A stretch of DNA of 64,000 nucleotides from DATKQY01 sp035532475 (GTDB taxonomy: Bacteria; Actinomycetota; Acidimicrobiia; Acidimicrobiales; Bog-793), in contig DATKQY010000082.1 in assembly GCA_035532475.1 (NCBI GenBank), positions 83,130 through 147,129 of the forward strand, in the 5' to 3' direction. Positions 24,539 to 31,817 of the stretch are shown in pieces (the first letter of the stretch is position 1; every line of letters begins with the position of its first letter). Under the pieces are notes generated by a model. The model was not told the origin of the DNA, made no database searches, and worked only from the letters and a program-made list of their open reading frames with translations. A program made the position numbers and the translations under genes.

Positions 24539-25438
24539 CTAGCCGCCGGTCCCGTGCGCAGGCGCCGGGTCCATGAGGCAGCCCATGATGTCGAGGATCG
24601 ATCCGCCCTGGTGGGCGCGCAGCACGACGGCGGGACTGCGCTGGTCGTCGTTGCCATGCTCGTGCCAGGCAAGGTGACCGACCAGCAGCGTGTCCCCTGC
24701 CGACCAGTCGTGGCGTGTCCCGTCGATGACGCTGTGGCCGTTGCCCGACACGACGTGGATACAGCTCTCGCCGACGTCGCGGCGTCGAGGCAGCACGTGG
24801 TCGGGGGGGAGCTCGATCATCTCGAGGGCGAGGCCCGAGGTCTCGTACCCGAGCGCGCTGTCGACCAGCAGGGCCGTCCTCGCCCCTCCTGGCCCGGGCC
24901 GCAGCTCGAGGTCGCCCGAGGCGGTGTGGACCGGAGCGCGACCGGCGCCTACGGGTCCGGCGTTGGCGGCGAGGAGCTCGCGCCCGTAGGCGCTGGGGTC
25001 GTCCCGGCGCCCCGCTGGCATCGCGGCGTGCTCTTCGCGCCGCTCGACCATCCCTGCGTCCTGCACCCAGTTCAGCCGTAGCGCGCGCAGTAGCGGTGCG
25101 TTGGAGAAGCCGAGGAGCAGCGCGTGCGAGCGGCCCGCTTCGATCTCGTGGAAGTGCCAAGACCACGCCGGCGTGTGCAGGGCGTCGCCCGTCGACCAGC
25201 GGACACGGCGACCGCCGATGGTCGAGCAGCCTTCGCCTTCGAGCACGACGAGCACCGAGTCGTGCGTGTGCCGGTGGGTGCTCGTCCGCTCGCCGGCAGC
25301 GAGCTCGAGAAGCCGGACGTCGATCGTCCGGGCCGGAACGGGGGTACCGGGTCCTGCGATCATGCCGATGCCGAGGTTGCGCAGCGGCGAGCGGAGGATC
25401 TCCACCTCGCCGCGCCGCCGCGCCGCCGCGGTCGTCAT
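24539..25438 (-). CDS. Double-cupin protein 3
   Basis: 299 residues from ATG 25438, which overlaps the methyltransferase stop by 4 bp. The first cupin is canonical (TSTHRHTHDSVLVVLEGEG, closing with AWSWHFHEIEAG). The second (SCIHVVSGNGHSVIDG, closing with HLAWHEHGND) has Arg residues where the first metal-binding His pair would be (LPRRRDVGE), so only one barrel may hold metal. Function is probably oxygenase or isomerase in the same pathway as the other bicupins. Confidence 0.75.
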   Translation of the reverse strand: MTTAAARRRGEVEILRSPLRNLGIGMIAGPGTPVPARTIDVRLLELAAGERTSTHRHTHDSVLVVLEGEGCSTIGGRRVRWSTGDALHTPAWSWHFHEIEAGRSHALLLGFSNAPLLRALRLNWVQDAGMVERREEHAAMPAGRRDDPSAYGRELLAANAGPVGAGRAPVHTASGDLELRPGPGGARTALLVDSALGYETSGLALEMIELPPDHVLPRRRDVGESCIHVVSGNGHSVIDGTRHDWSAGDTLLVGHLAWHEHGNDDQRSPAVVLRAHQGGSILDIMGCLMDPAPAHGTGG

Positions 25439-26124
25439 CGCGTCGCGGGCGTGCGGCCCATGACGAGCGCCGTGTGGAACGCCTTCCAGGCGACGTCGAC
25501 GTCGACGAACCCCGCGGCGTACAGCGCGTCGAGGTGCGTCCCGAGGCCCGCGAGCGGGTCACGGTGCACGTGGGCGCACTCGGCCGGCGGCGCCCCGACG
25601 ACCTCGGCGCGTGCGTCACGGTAACGACGTTCCCATGCCGTCGCCGGGCCCACGTGGTCGAGATTGGCGACCCATCCGCCGGGGCGGACCAGCGCGGCGC
25701 ACTGCGCATAGAAGCGGTAGAGCTCGTCGTCGTCCAGGTGATGCGAGGCTCGCGAGGAGACGACCACGTCGGCGTGCCCGCTGAGCCCGATCGACCCGAG
25801 GTCGCGCATGTCGCCGAGGATGAAGTCCGTCCTGGCGGCGACCGGCGCGAGCGAAGCTCGTGCGTGCCGGAGCATGGCCTCGGACCCATCGCACCAAACG
25901 CCGGTCGCGGCGGGAAAGCGTGACAGGAAGGCCGCGAGGAAGACCCCCGTGCCGGCCGCGACGTCGAGGACGAGCCGGACCGGCTCACCCTCGGAGGCGA
26001 CGATGGCGGCAGCGATGGCACGTGGCAGATCGAGCATCCGCCGAGAGGCGTCACGATCCACCCAGGCCTCGACGAACGCGGAGTCGCGCCACTCGGCCGC
26101 AGCCCGCTCCGATGCTGAGGTCAC
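25435..26124 (-). CDS. Class I SAM-dependent methyltransferase
   Basis: 229 residues from GTG 26124, which overlaps the UbiX stop (GTGA). The SAM-binding motif I is LVLDVAAGTGVFLAAFL (about 52-68), followed by the acidic WCDGSEAML loop and DFILGDMRDLGSIG. ASHHLDDDELYRFYAQCAAL and LVRPGGWVANLDHV are the post-I motifs of small-molecule methyltransferases. Substrate unknown; O- or N-methylation of an aromatic intermediate is plausible given the operon. Confidence 0.8.
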   Translation of the reverse strand: MTSASERAAAEWRDSAFVEAWVDRDASRRMLDLPRAIAAAIVASEGEPVRLVLDVAAGTGVFLAAFLSRFPAATGVWCDGSEAMLRHARASLAPVAARTDFILGDMRDLGSIGLSGHADVVVSSRASHHLDDDELYRFYAQCAALVRPGGWVANLDHVGPATAWERRYRDARAEVVGAPPAECAHVHRDPLAGLGTHLDALYAAGFVDVDVAWKAFHTALVMGRTPATR

Positions 26125-26837
26125 GAGCGGCTCGCCTCGCGGCCCCGGACGACCGCATCCTGACCGGCTTCTTGCCCGGCGCGCACATGTGCCGGTGCTT
26201 CCGGCTGCAGCTCGTGCCCGAGCCCGAGCCATGGCGACACCGCGCTCGAGACGAGGCCGGCGCGCTCGACCATGCGTCGCACGGTGTACTCGACGATGTC
26301 CTCGACCGAGCGCGGGTGCGCGTAGAAGGCGGGCACCGGCGGCATGATCACCGCGCCCATCTCCGCGGCGGAGGTCATGAGCCGCAGATGGCCGAGGTGG
26401 AGGGGCGTCTCGCGCACGAGCAGCAGCAGCGGCCGCCCTTCCTTCAACGTGACGTCCGCGGCCCGGCCGATCAGATCCGTGCTGTGGCACGTCGCGATGG
26501 CAGACAGCGTCTTCATCGAGCACGGCGCGACGAACATCGCGCGCACGGGGAACGAGCCGGAGGCGATCGAGCTGCCGATGGCCGCGACGCCGTGCGTCAC
26601 GTCCGCCTGCCCCGACGGCACCTCGGCCCCATGGCCGAGCTCGTGGCGCATCGTCGCCACCCCCGCCTTGGAGACGACGAGGTGCACCTCGAACCTGCCG
26701 ATCTCCCGCAGGAGCGACAGGAGCCTGACGCCGTAGACCGAGCCGCTCGCCCCGGTGATCGCCACGATCACGCGCTCTGGCGGGTGGAGCGGCGCGAGCG
26801 CCCCGAGCGGGGTGCTATTGGGCGATCCCTTACCCAC
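26121..26837 (-). CDS. ubiX: UbiX-type flavin prenyltransferase
   Basis: 238 residues from GTG 26837; a start at GTG 26771 would give the more usual 216 residues. Family marks are VIVAITGASGSVYGVRLLSL (FMN phosphate loop), AMFVAPCSMKTLSAIATC (catalytic Ser region), LLLLVRETPLHLGHLRLM (Arg/His for dimethylallyl phosphate) and AVIMPPVPAFYAHP. UbiX joins a dimethylallyl unit to FMN to make prenylated FMN, the cofactor of UbiD decarboxylases. Two UbiD genes lie further along in divergent operons under the same type of operator, so this gene probably supplies their cofactor. The longer start overlaps the CMD stop by 8 bp. Confidence 0.88.
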   Translation of the reverse strand: MGKGSPNSTPLGALAPLHPPERVIVAITGASGSVYGVRLLSLLREIGRFEVHLVVSKAGVATMRHELGHGAEVPSGQADVTHGVAAIGSSIASGSFPVRAMFVAPCSMKTLSAIATCHSTDLIGRAADVTLKEGRPLLLLVRETPLHLGHLRLMTSAAEMGAVIMPPVPAFYAHPRSVEDIVEYTVRRMVERAGLVSSAVSPWLGLGHELQPEAPAHVRAGQEAGQDAVVRGREASRS

Positions 26838-27426
26838 CGGAATGCGCCTTGGCGGCCTCGTCGGTGGCGGGCTGCTCGAAGATCGAGGGAACCGGCGGTT
26901 GGAGCTCGAGCGCGTTGGCGACGAGCGCGTGCGCCGCGTAGCGGGCGATGAGCAGCAAGACGCCCATCGCGGTCTCCGGGCCGACGAGCATGACCAGCTC
27001 CTCGAGCTGCGAGTTGCAGTCGCGTCCGGCCCCCGTGACGGCCATGAGCGCGAGCTTGCGGACCGCGAGCTGGCGGGCGTCGAGGATCGCCGGCTGCGCC
27101 TCGGGACCGACGAGCGCGGCGACCACGTCACGACCGAGCCCGAGCTTGATCGCCAGCCGCTCGTGCTGGTGTCGCTCGTAGCGGTTGCCGAGCGTCGAGG
27201 CGACCGTCAGCGCGACCACCTCGCTCAGCTCAGCGGGAAGCGCGCGCTTCAGCGCCTCCGTGAACTCGTGGAACGCCAGGATCGCGCCAGGCTGGTGACT
27301 GCCGTAGCGGAAGAAGCCCCCGAGGTACCCGAGCCGCTCGTAACGGGACCGGAAGGCATCCTGGAGCTCACCGGGGAGCTCCGAGTACTCGAGCGCCCTG
27401 ATCCCGGCAGATTCCTCGGGCCCCAT
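26830..27426 (-). CDS. Carboxymuconolactone decarboxylase (CMD/AhpD) family protein
   Basis: 198 residues, ATG 27426 with a GGGGGGAAG ribosome site. The all-helical AhpD-like fold is suggested by ALKRALPAELSEVVALTVAS and TLGNRYERHQHERLAIKLGL. The redox C-x-x-C of AhpD is absent; the Y-E-x-x-x-H pattern is instead that of CMD relatives acting on ring-derived acids. It begins the five-gene minus-strand operon and follows regulon operator site 4 by about 26 bp. Confidence 0.8.
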   Translation of the reverse strand: MGPEESAGIRALEYSELPGELQDAFRSRYERLGYLGGFFRYGSHQPGAILAFHEFTEALKRALPAELSEVVALTVASTLGNRYERHQHERLAIKLGLGRDVVAALVGPEAQPAILDARQLAVRKLALMAVTGAGRDCNSQLEELVMLVGPETAMGVLLLIARYAAHALVANALELQPPVPSIFEQPATDEAAKAHSGG

Positions 27427-27451
27427 GCTTCCCCCCAGGGTTTCTGTTTCA

Positions 27452-27466
27452 CAGAACGAGCTTCTT
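27452..27466 (-). promoter_or_regulatory. Regulon operator site 4 (CMD-UbiX operon)
   Basis: CAGAA-CGAGC-TTCTT, 25 bp upstream of the CMD start codon. A TATCAT -10-like hexamer occurs just upstream on the minus strand (27482-27477) without a convincing -35. A shorter overlapping repeat (TTCTG...CAGAA, 27442-27456) is also present. Confidence 0.55.
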
Positions 27467-27669
27467 GACCATCGAGATGATAGCCCGCGCCGCTCCCCAC
27501 GGTCGTGCGGATCCCATCGTCGCGCTCGCCGACAGCCGACGTCTGGAGCCGGCGACCCTGTCCGGGCCCGTCACTGCCCGTCGAGCGAGGGCGGGTGGTG
27601 CCCGCGCGGACAGCGGCGGGGACGCCGGGACCCGGGAACTCCGCAATCCCGGCTGACTTGGCGGCTCCC

Positions 27670-27717
27670 TTGACACGGCGGAGAGGAGAGGGTGAAATAC
27701 GACAGAAAGTGTTTCCG
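27670..27717 (+). promoter_or_regulatory. Promoter with regulon operator site 5 (importer-hydantoinase-UbiD operon)
   Basis: TTGACA (27670-27675), a 17-base spacer and TGAAAT (27693-27698) make a near-consensus promoter. CAGAA-AGTGT-TTCCG (27703-27717) lies exactly at the expected start of transcription. The layout matches the promoter at 20386-20438. Confidence 0.7.
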
Positions 27718-27946
27718 CAGCGCCGATGTCACGTGGCGCACATCACGCGGCTCCGGGGGTCGCCGACGGGGGGTTGCTGCACGACGGCTTGACGATTGCG
27801 CTGGATCTCCGACCTTCCACGTCGTGGTCACACGGGTCCGAGATGCAGGTCGACCTGCCGTCGAGGCGATAGCTGGTTGCACAACACCAGGAAGTACCGA
27901 GGATCGGGATCACCCGTCCTCGAGGACCGGACAAGGGGGGTGCTCC

Positions 27947-29017
27947 GTGAGAGCAGTGAGAGCAAGGCGCTTGGTGGCAGTCGTGTCCCTGGCCGGCGCC
28001 GCCGTCATGGTGGCGGGGGTCGGGCCGGGCGCGAGCGCGTCGCAGCACGCGAAGCGTTCGACCGACAAGGTGCTGGCATTCAGGGCGAACGGGACACCGA
28101 TCCTCACCGGCATGACCATCCGCATGGGCAATGCAGCGGGGTCGGCGCACGCCGCGGACACCAACGTGCACGACCTCGTCGGGTTCCTCACCAAGTGGGG
28201 CGCGAACGCTTCGCAGACCAACGCCTCGCAGAACGAGACCGAGCTCGGCGTCGCTGCCGGCAGCCTGGACGCGACGGCCGGCCCGTTCAACGTCGAGGCC
28301 GATGCGGGCCTCACCGCCTTCGGTCCGAACCAGGCGAGGCTCGACTACGTTCTCCTCGCCAAGGACGCCATCAAGTCCATCTCCTCGCTCAAAGGCAGAA
28401 CGGTCGCGATCTGCTGCCAGTCGTCTCCCGACTACGTGCTGCTCCTCGCAGCTCTGCGCCAGGGGAGCCTGACGATGTCGGACATCAAGCTCTCCGAGAC
28501 CGGCGCGAGCAGCTCCTCGCTCAACGAGCTCATCGCTGGACAGGCTGACGCGGCGTTCGTCCACAGCGACGGCCCGGCGACGGCCGGCCCGAACTACCAC
28601 GTCATCGCCAACGCGGCGGCGCTCGAGCCCGGCTACGCCGACAGCTTCATGGCCGCGACGCCAGGATGGTTGAAGGCACACCCGGCTGTCGCTGAGGCGA
28701 TCGACCTCGCGTGGCTCGCCTCCGCCAAGCTGTTCAACACCAAGGAGTCGACGTGGGTGAGCAACGCCTACGCCTACACGGCGCACGCCGATCCGCTGTC
28801 CCTCTACAAGCAGACGTGGCAGCAGCTGAAGCTCATCGACGGGTGGCCGACCAAGCTCGGCACCTTCACGACGAAGGTCGTGCAGCTGAATCTCGGGCTC
28901 GCCAAGGCCCAGGGGGCGATCCAGGGCCAAGGCAACCGCCCGCTGTCCCAGCTCGCGAACGTCGCGCCGTGGCAGGCGGCGGTGGCGCAGTTCCTGAAGC
29001 ACGAGAAGGCCTACTAG
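27947..29017 (+). CDS. ABC importer substrate-binding protein (NitT/TauT, NMT1-like)
   Basis: 356 residues from GTG 27947, with AAGGGGGG 6 bases upstream. The signal peptide is about 32 residues (basic RAVRARR, hydrophobic core, ASASQ cleavage region). The mature part lacks the long lobes of many SsuA proteins but keeps the class pattern: SISSLKGRTVAICCQSSPDY, LNELIAGQADAAFVHSDGPA and PGWLKAHPAVAEAIDLAWLA. Family ligands are nitrate, alkanesulfonates, taurine, thiamine precursors, and aromatic acids such as phthalate. First gene of a long plus-strand operon, so it probably binds the pathway substrate. Confidence 0.8.
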   Translation: MRAVRARRLVAVVSLAGAAVMVAGVGPGASASQHAKRSTDKVLAFRANGTPILTGMTIRMGNAAGSAHAADTNVHDLVGFLTKWGANASQTNASQNETELGVAAGSLDATAGPFNVEADAGLTAFGPNQARLDYVLLAKDAIKSISSLKGRTVAICCQSSPDYVLLLAALRQGSLTMSDIKLSETGASSSSLNELIAGQADAAFVHSDGPATAGPNYHVIANAAALEPGYADSFMAATPGWLKAHPAVAEAIDLAWLASAKLFNTKESTWVSNAYAYTAHADPLSLYKQTWQQLKLIDGWPTKLGTFTTKVVQLNLGLAKAQGAIQGQGNRPLSQLANVAPWQAAVAQFLKHEKAY

Positions 29018-29197
29018 TGACCGCCAGCTCCTGCGACACCACCGGCAAGGTGCGGCGCGCGGGATGACGCGACGGCACCACGACCGGCGCCGGTTCGTCC
29101 CCGTCGCCGGCCCCGCTGTTCGCCCCCGCCGCGATCTGGCGACGGGGGCGGACAGCAGCCGGAGGTCGGCCCTTCTCGAGGCAGGGGGAGTCATCAC

Positions 29198-30112
29198 GTG
29201 AGCGCGAACATTCGCCCGGGTGCCCGCTCCGGAGGCGCTGCCCTCGCCGCGCCCCGATCGGGCGCGATCGCCGGTGAGGACGTCGTGCCGCTCGGCGCGA
29301 GGGACGCAGCCGCCGCCGCTCGCACGAGGGTCCCGCTTGCATGGGCGCGGGAGCACGCCGCGACGATCGCCAGGTGGGTCGTCATCGCCGCGGTCGTCGG
29401 GTTGTGGCAGGCATCGGCGACCTTTCTCAACCCGATCTTCATCTCGAGCCCCGTCACGGTGGTGAGGGACTTCGCGTCGCTCGTTGGCAACGGTCAGCTC
29501 CCCTCAGCCTTCGGGTCGAGCATCGGCGAGCTCGCCGCGGGTGCCGTGATCGCCTTGGTTCTCGGGGTGACGATCGGCATGTCGATGGGTCGGATCCGAC
29601 TCATCGAGCGGGCGCTCGACCCGCTGGTGGCCCTCGGGAACGCGACCCCCTCGATCGCCCTTTTGCCCGTGATGGTGGTCTGGTTCGGCGTGGGCTCGTC
29701 CGCGAGGATCGCCTTCATCATGGTTCTCGGGCTTTGGACCTTCATCATCAACACGCTCGCGGGCGTGCGATCGGTGCGGGGCGGGCTGCGCGACGTCGGC
29801 GTCGCCTTCGGCCTCGGGCCCTGGCGCCAGACGTGGGAGATCTACCTGCCGGCGACGGCGCCGTACATCTTCGTCGCGGCGCGCATCGCGATGGCCCAGG
29901 CGACCGTCGGGATGATCCTGTCCGGCCAGGAGGTCGGCCAGGGCGGGCTCGGTGGGCTGGCCGCCGACTTCGGCTCGTACTCCGAGACCGGCCAGCTGAT
30001 CGCCACGATCGCCACGACGACCGCGCTGGCGATGTTTCTCTTCTGGCTGATCCGCACCGTCCAGGCGCGCGCGTTCCCCTGGATCAACGAGACCTCTGCA
30101 GGAAGGCGGTAG
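29198..30112 (+). CDS. ABC importer permease A (SsuC-like)
   Basis: 304 residues, GTG start with AGGGGGAG upstream. A long charged N-terminus precedes six hydrophobic segments, starting at ARWVVIAAVVGLWQASATF. The ATPase-coupling loop reads LRDVGVAFGLGPWRQTWEIY. The 180-bp gap after the binding-protein gene shows no further gene. Confidence 0.87.
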   Translation: MSANIRPGARSGGAALAAPRSGAIAGEDVVPLGARDAAAAARTRVPLAWAREHAATIARWVVIAAVVGLWQASATFLNPIFISSPVTVVRDFASLVGNGQLPSAFGSSIGELAAGAVIALVLGVTIGMSMGRIRLIERALDPLVALGNATPSIALLPVMVVWFGVGSSARIAFIMVLGLWTFIINTLAGVRSVRGGLRDVGVAFGLGPWRQTWEIYLPATAPYIFVAARIAMAQATVGMILSGQEVGQGGLGGLAADFGSYSETGQLIATIATTTALAMFLFWLIRTVQARAFPWINETSAGRR

Positions 30113-30114
30113 GC

Positions 30115-30957
30115 GTGACGATCGACGCAAGCAGCGTGGCAGCGGGCGGACGGGTCGCCCGCGCGGGGGAGGGCGAGCTTGCGCCCCCGATCCTCGAGGT
30201 GCACGGCATCTCCAAGACCTTCACGACCAACAACCGGGAGGTCGTCGCCCTCCGCGACGTGAGCCTCGCTGTGCGACGAGGTGAGTTCGTCAGCCTCGTG
30301 GGCGCGAGCGGCTGCGGCAAGACCACGCTCTTGAGGAGCATCGTCGGCTTGGAGAGCCCGGATGCGGGCATCATCTCGCTCGAGGGCCAGATCCTCGACG
30401 GCGTCTCGAAGGACATGGCGTACGTCTTCCAGGACATCAACCTTCTCCCGTGGCGCAGCGTCGTCGCCAACGTGGAGCTCGGTCTGGAGGCCCGCGCTGT
30501 GCCGAAGCGCGAGCGCAGGGAACGGGCGATGCACTTCCTCGGGCTCGTCGGGTTGACGGACGTCGCCGATGCCCCGCCGTACACGCTCTCCGGCGGTATG
30601 CAGCAACGGGTAGGCGTCGCCAGAGCGCTCGCCACCGAGCCGAAGGTGCTGCTCATGGATGAGCCCTTCGGGCAGCTCGACAACTTCACCCGAGAGGCGC
30701 TGCAGGTCGAGATCTCGAATCTCTGGTCGCGCCTTGGCACGACCATCGTCTTCGTGACCCACGACGTCGATGAGGCGATCTTCCTCTCCGACCGGGTCGT
30801 GCTCTTCGTGCCGAACCCTGGTCGCATCAGCGAGATCGTGGACGTTCCACTGCCGCGGCCGCGCAGCGACTACGACGTCCGGGCCGACTCACGTGCGATC
30901 GAGCTGCGCAGCCAGGTGATGCAGCATCTTCACCGGGCCGGGGCGGTCGCGGGATGA
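30115..30957 (+). CDS. ABC importer ATPase (SsuB/TauB-like)
   Basis: 280 residues from GTG 30115, preceded by GGAAGG. Walker A GASGCGKTTLL, Q-loop YVFQDINLLPWRSV (the LLPW of nitrate/sulfonate ATPases), signature LSGGMQQRVGVARAL, Walker B VLLMDEPFGQLD, and H-loop FVTHDVDEAI are all intact. There is no TOBE domain, as is normal for this subfamily. It lies between the two permease genes, 2 bp from the first and overlapping the second by 4 bp. Confidence 0.9.
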   Translation: MTIDASSVAAGGRVARAGEGELAPPILEVHGISKTFTTNNREVVALRDVSLAVRRGEFVSLVGASGCGKTTLLRSIVGLESPDAGIISLEGQILDGVSKDMAYVFQDINLLPWRSVVANVELGLEARAVPKRERRERAMHFLGLVGLTDVADAPPYTLSGGMQQRVGVARALATEPKVLLMDEPFGQLDNFTREALQVEISNLWSRLGTTIVFVTHDVDEAIFLSDRVVLFVPNPGRISEIVDVPLPRPRSDYDVRADSRAIELRSQVMQHLHRAGAVAG

Positions 30958-31817
30958 GCGTGATCGGCGCGGGAGCCGGCCACGGTCGAGTTGCCGCTCC
31001 GTCTGAGCTGTCGGCGGTGGCGGCACGGCAGGCGGCCCGTCGGCGGCGCCGCCAGCTCGTCGAGCACCCCGTCGTCGGCGTTGTCGCACCGCTCGTCGCG
31101 GTCGCGATCGTGCTCGGCGCCTGGCAGCTCACCGGGCACTTCGTCAGCCCGATCCTGATCTCGTCGCCTTCGCAGGTCGCCCGGGACTTCGTTTCGTTGT
31201 GGAGCCAGGGCGCGATCTCCGCGGCCATCGGCATCTCGCTGCGCGAGCTGTACCTCGGCCTCGCCATCGGTGTCGTCGCCGGCCTCCTGCTCGGGCTGCT
31301 GATCGGTCGCTACCGCCTGCTGGACAACGTGTTGAGCCCGTTCATCAACGCGGCGAACGCGACGCCGCTCAACATCTTGATCCCGCTCATGATCATCTGG
31401 GTCGGGCTGTCCGCCCAGGCACGGGTGCTCTTCATCGTCCTCATCACGATGTTCCCGGTCCTGCTGAACACCGCCGGCGGGCTGAAGAACGTCAACCGCG
31501 GCTACATGGAGGTCGGCCGCACACTCGGGCTCTCGGAGCGCCAGCTGCTCTGGAAGGTGGCGATCCCCGCGACGACGCCGTACATTTTCGCCGGTCTGCG
31601 GGTAGGGGTCTCCCTCTCGATCATCGGAATGATCGTGGGCGAGATCGAGGTCAGCAATGTCGGCCTCGGTTACCTGCTCAGCCAGTACGGCGAGAGCTAC
31701 CAGACCGGGCGCCTCCTCGCGCTGATCATCCTGGCCGCCATCCTCGGAGTCGTGAACGTCTCGGTCCTGCGCGGCGTCCAGCTGCGCTGGTTCAAGTGGA
31801 CCCGCGCCGCCCGTTGA
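30954..31817 (+). CDS. ABC importer permease B (SsuC-like)
   Basis: 287 residues, ATG overlapping the ATPase stop. Six hydrophobic segments (first: VVAPLVAVAIVLGAWQL) and coupling loop YMEVGRTLGLSERQLLWKVA. It is similar in length and plan to permease A but clearly different in sequence, so the channel is probably a heterodimer. Many relatives of this importer class have one permease gene used as a homodimer. Confidence 0.87.
   Translation: MSVIGAGAGHGRVAAPSELSAVAARQAARRRRRQLVEHPVVGVVAPLVAVAIVLGAWQLTGHFVSPILISSPSQVARDFVSLWSQGAISAAIGISLRELYLGLAIGVVAGLLLGLLIGRYRLLDNVLSPFINAANATPLNILIPLMIIWVGLSAQARVLFIVLITMFPVLLNTAGGLKNVNRGYMEVGRTLGLSERQLLWKVAIPATTPYIFAGLRVGVSLSIIGMIVGEIEVSNVGLGYLLSQYGESYQTGRLLALIILAAILGVVNVSVLRGVQLRWFKWTRAAR

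Larger units (their letters stand above)
27427..27946. other. 520-bp divergent promoter region
   Basis: No credible gene is seen in either strand. It separates the CMD operon (minus) from the importer-hydantoinase-UbiD operon (plus) and holds two copies of the cluster-wide inverted repeat (27452-27466 and 27703-27717). The plus-strand transcript would have an untranslated leader of about 240 nt; I see no recognised riboswitch in it. Confidence 0.6.
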
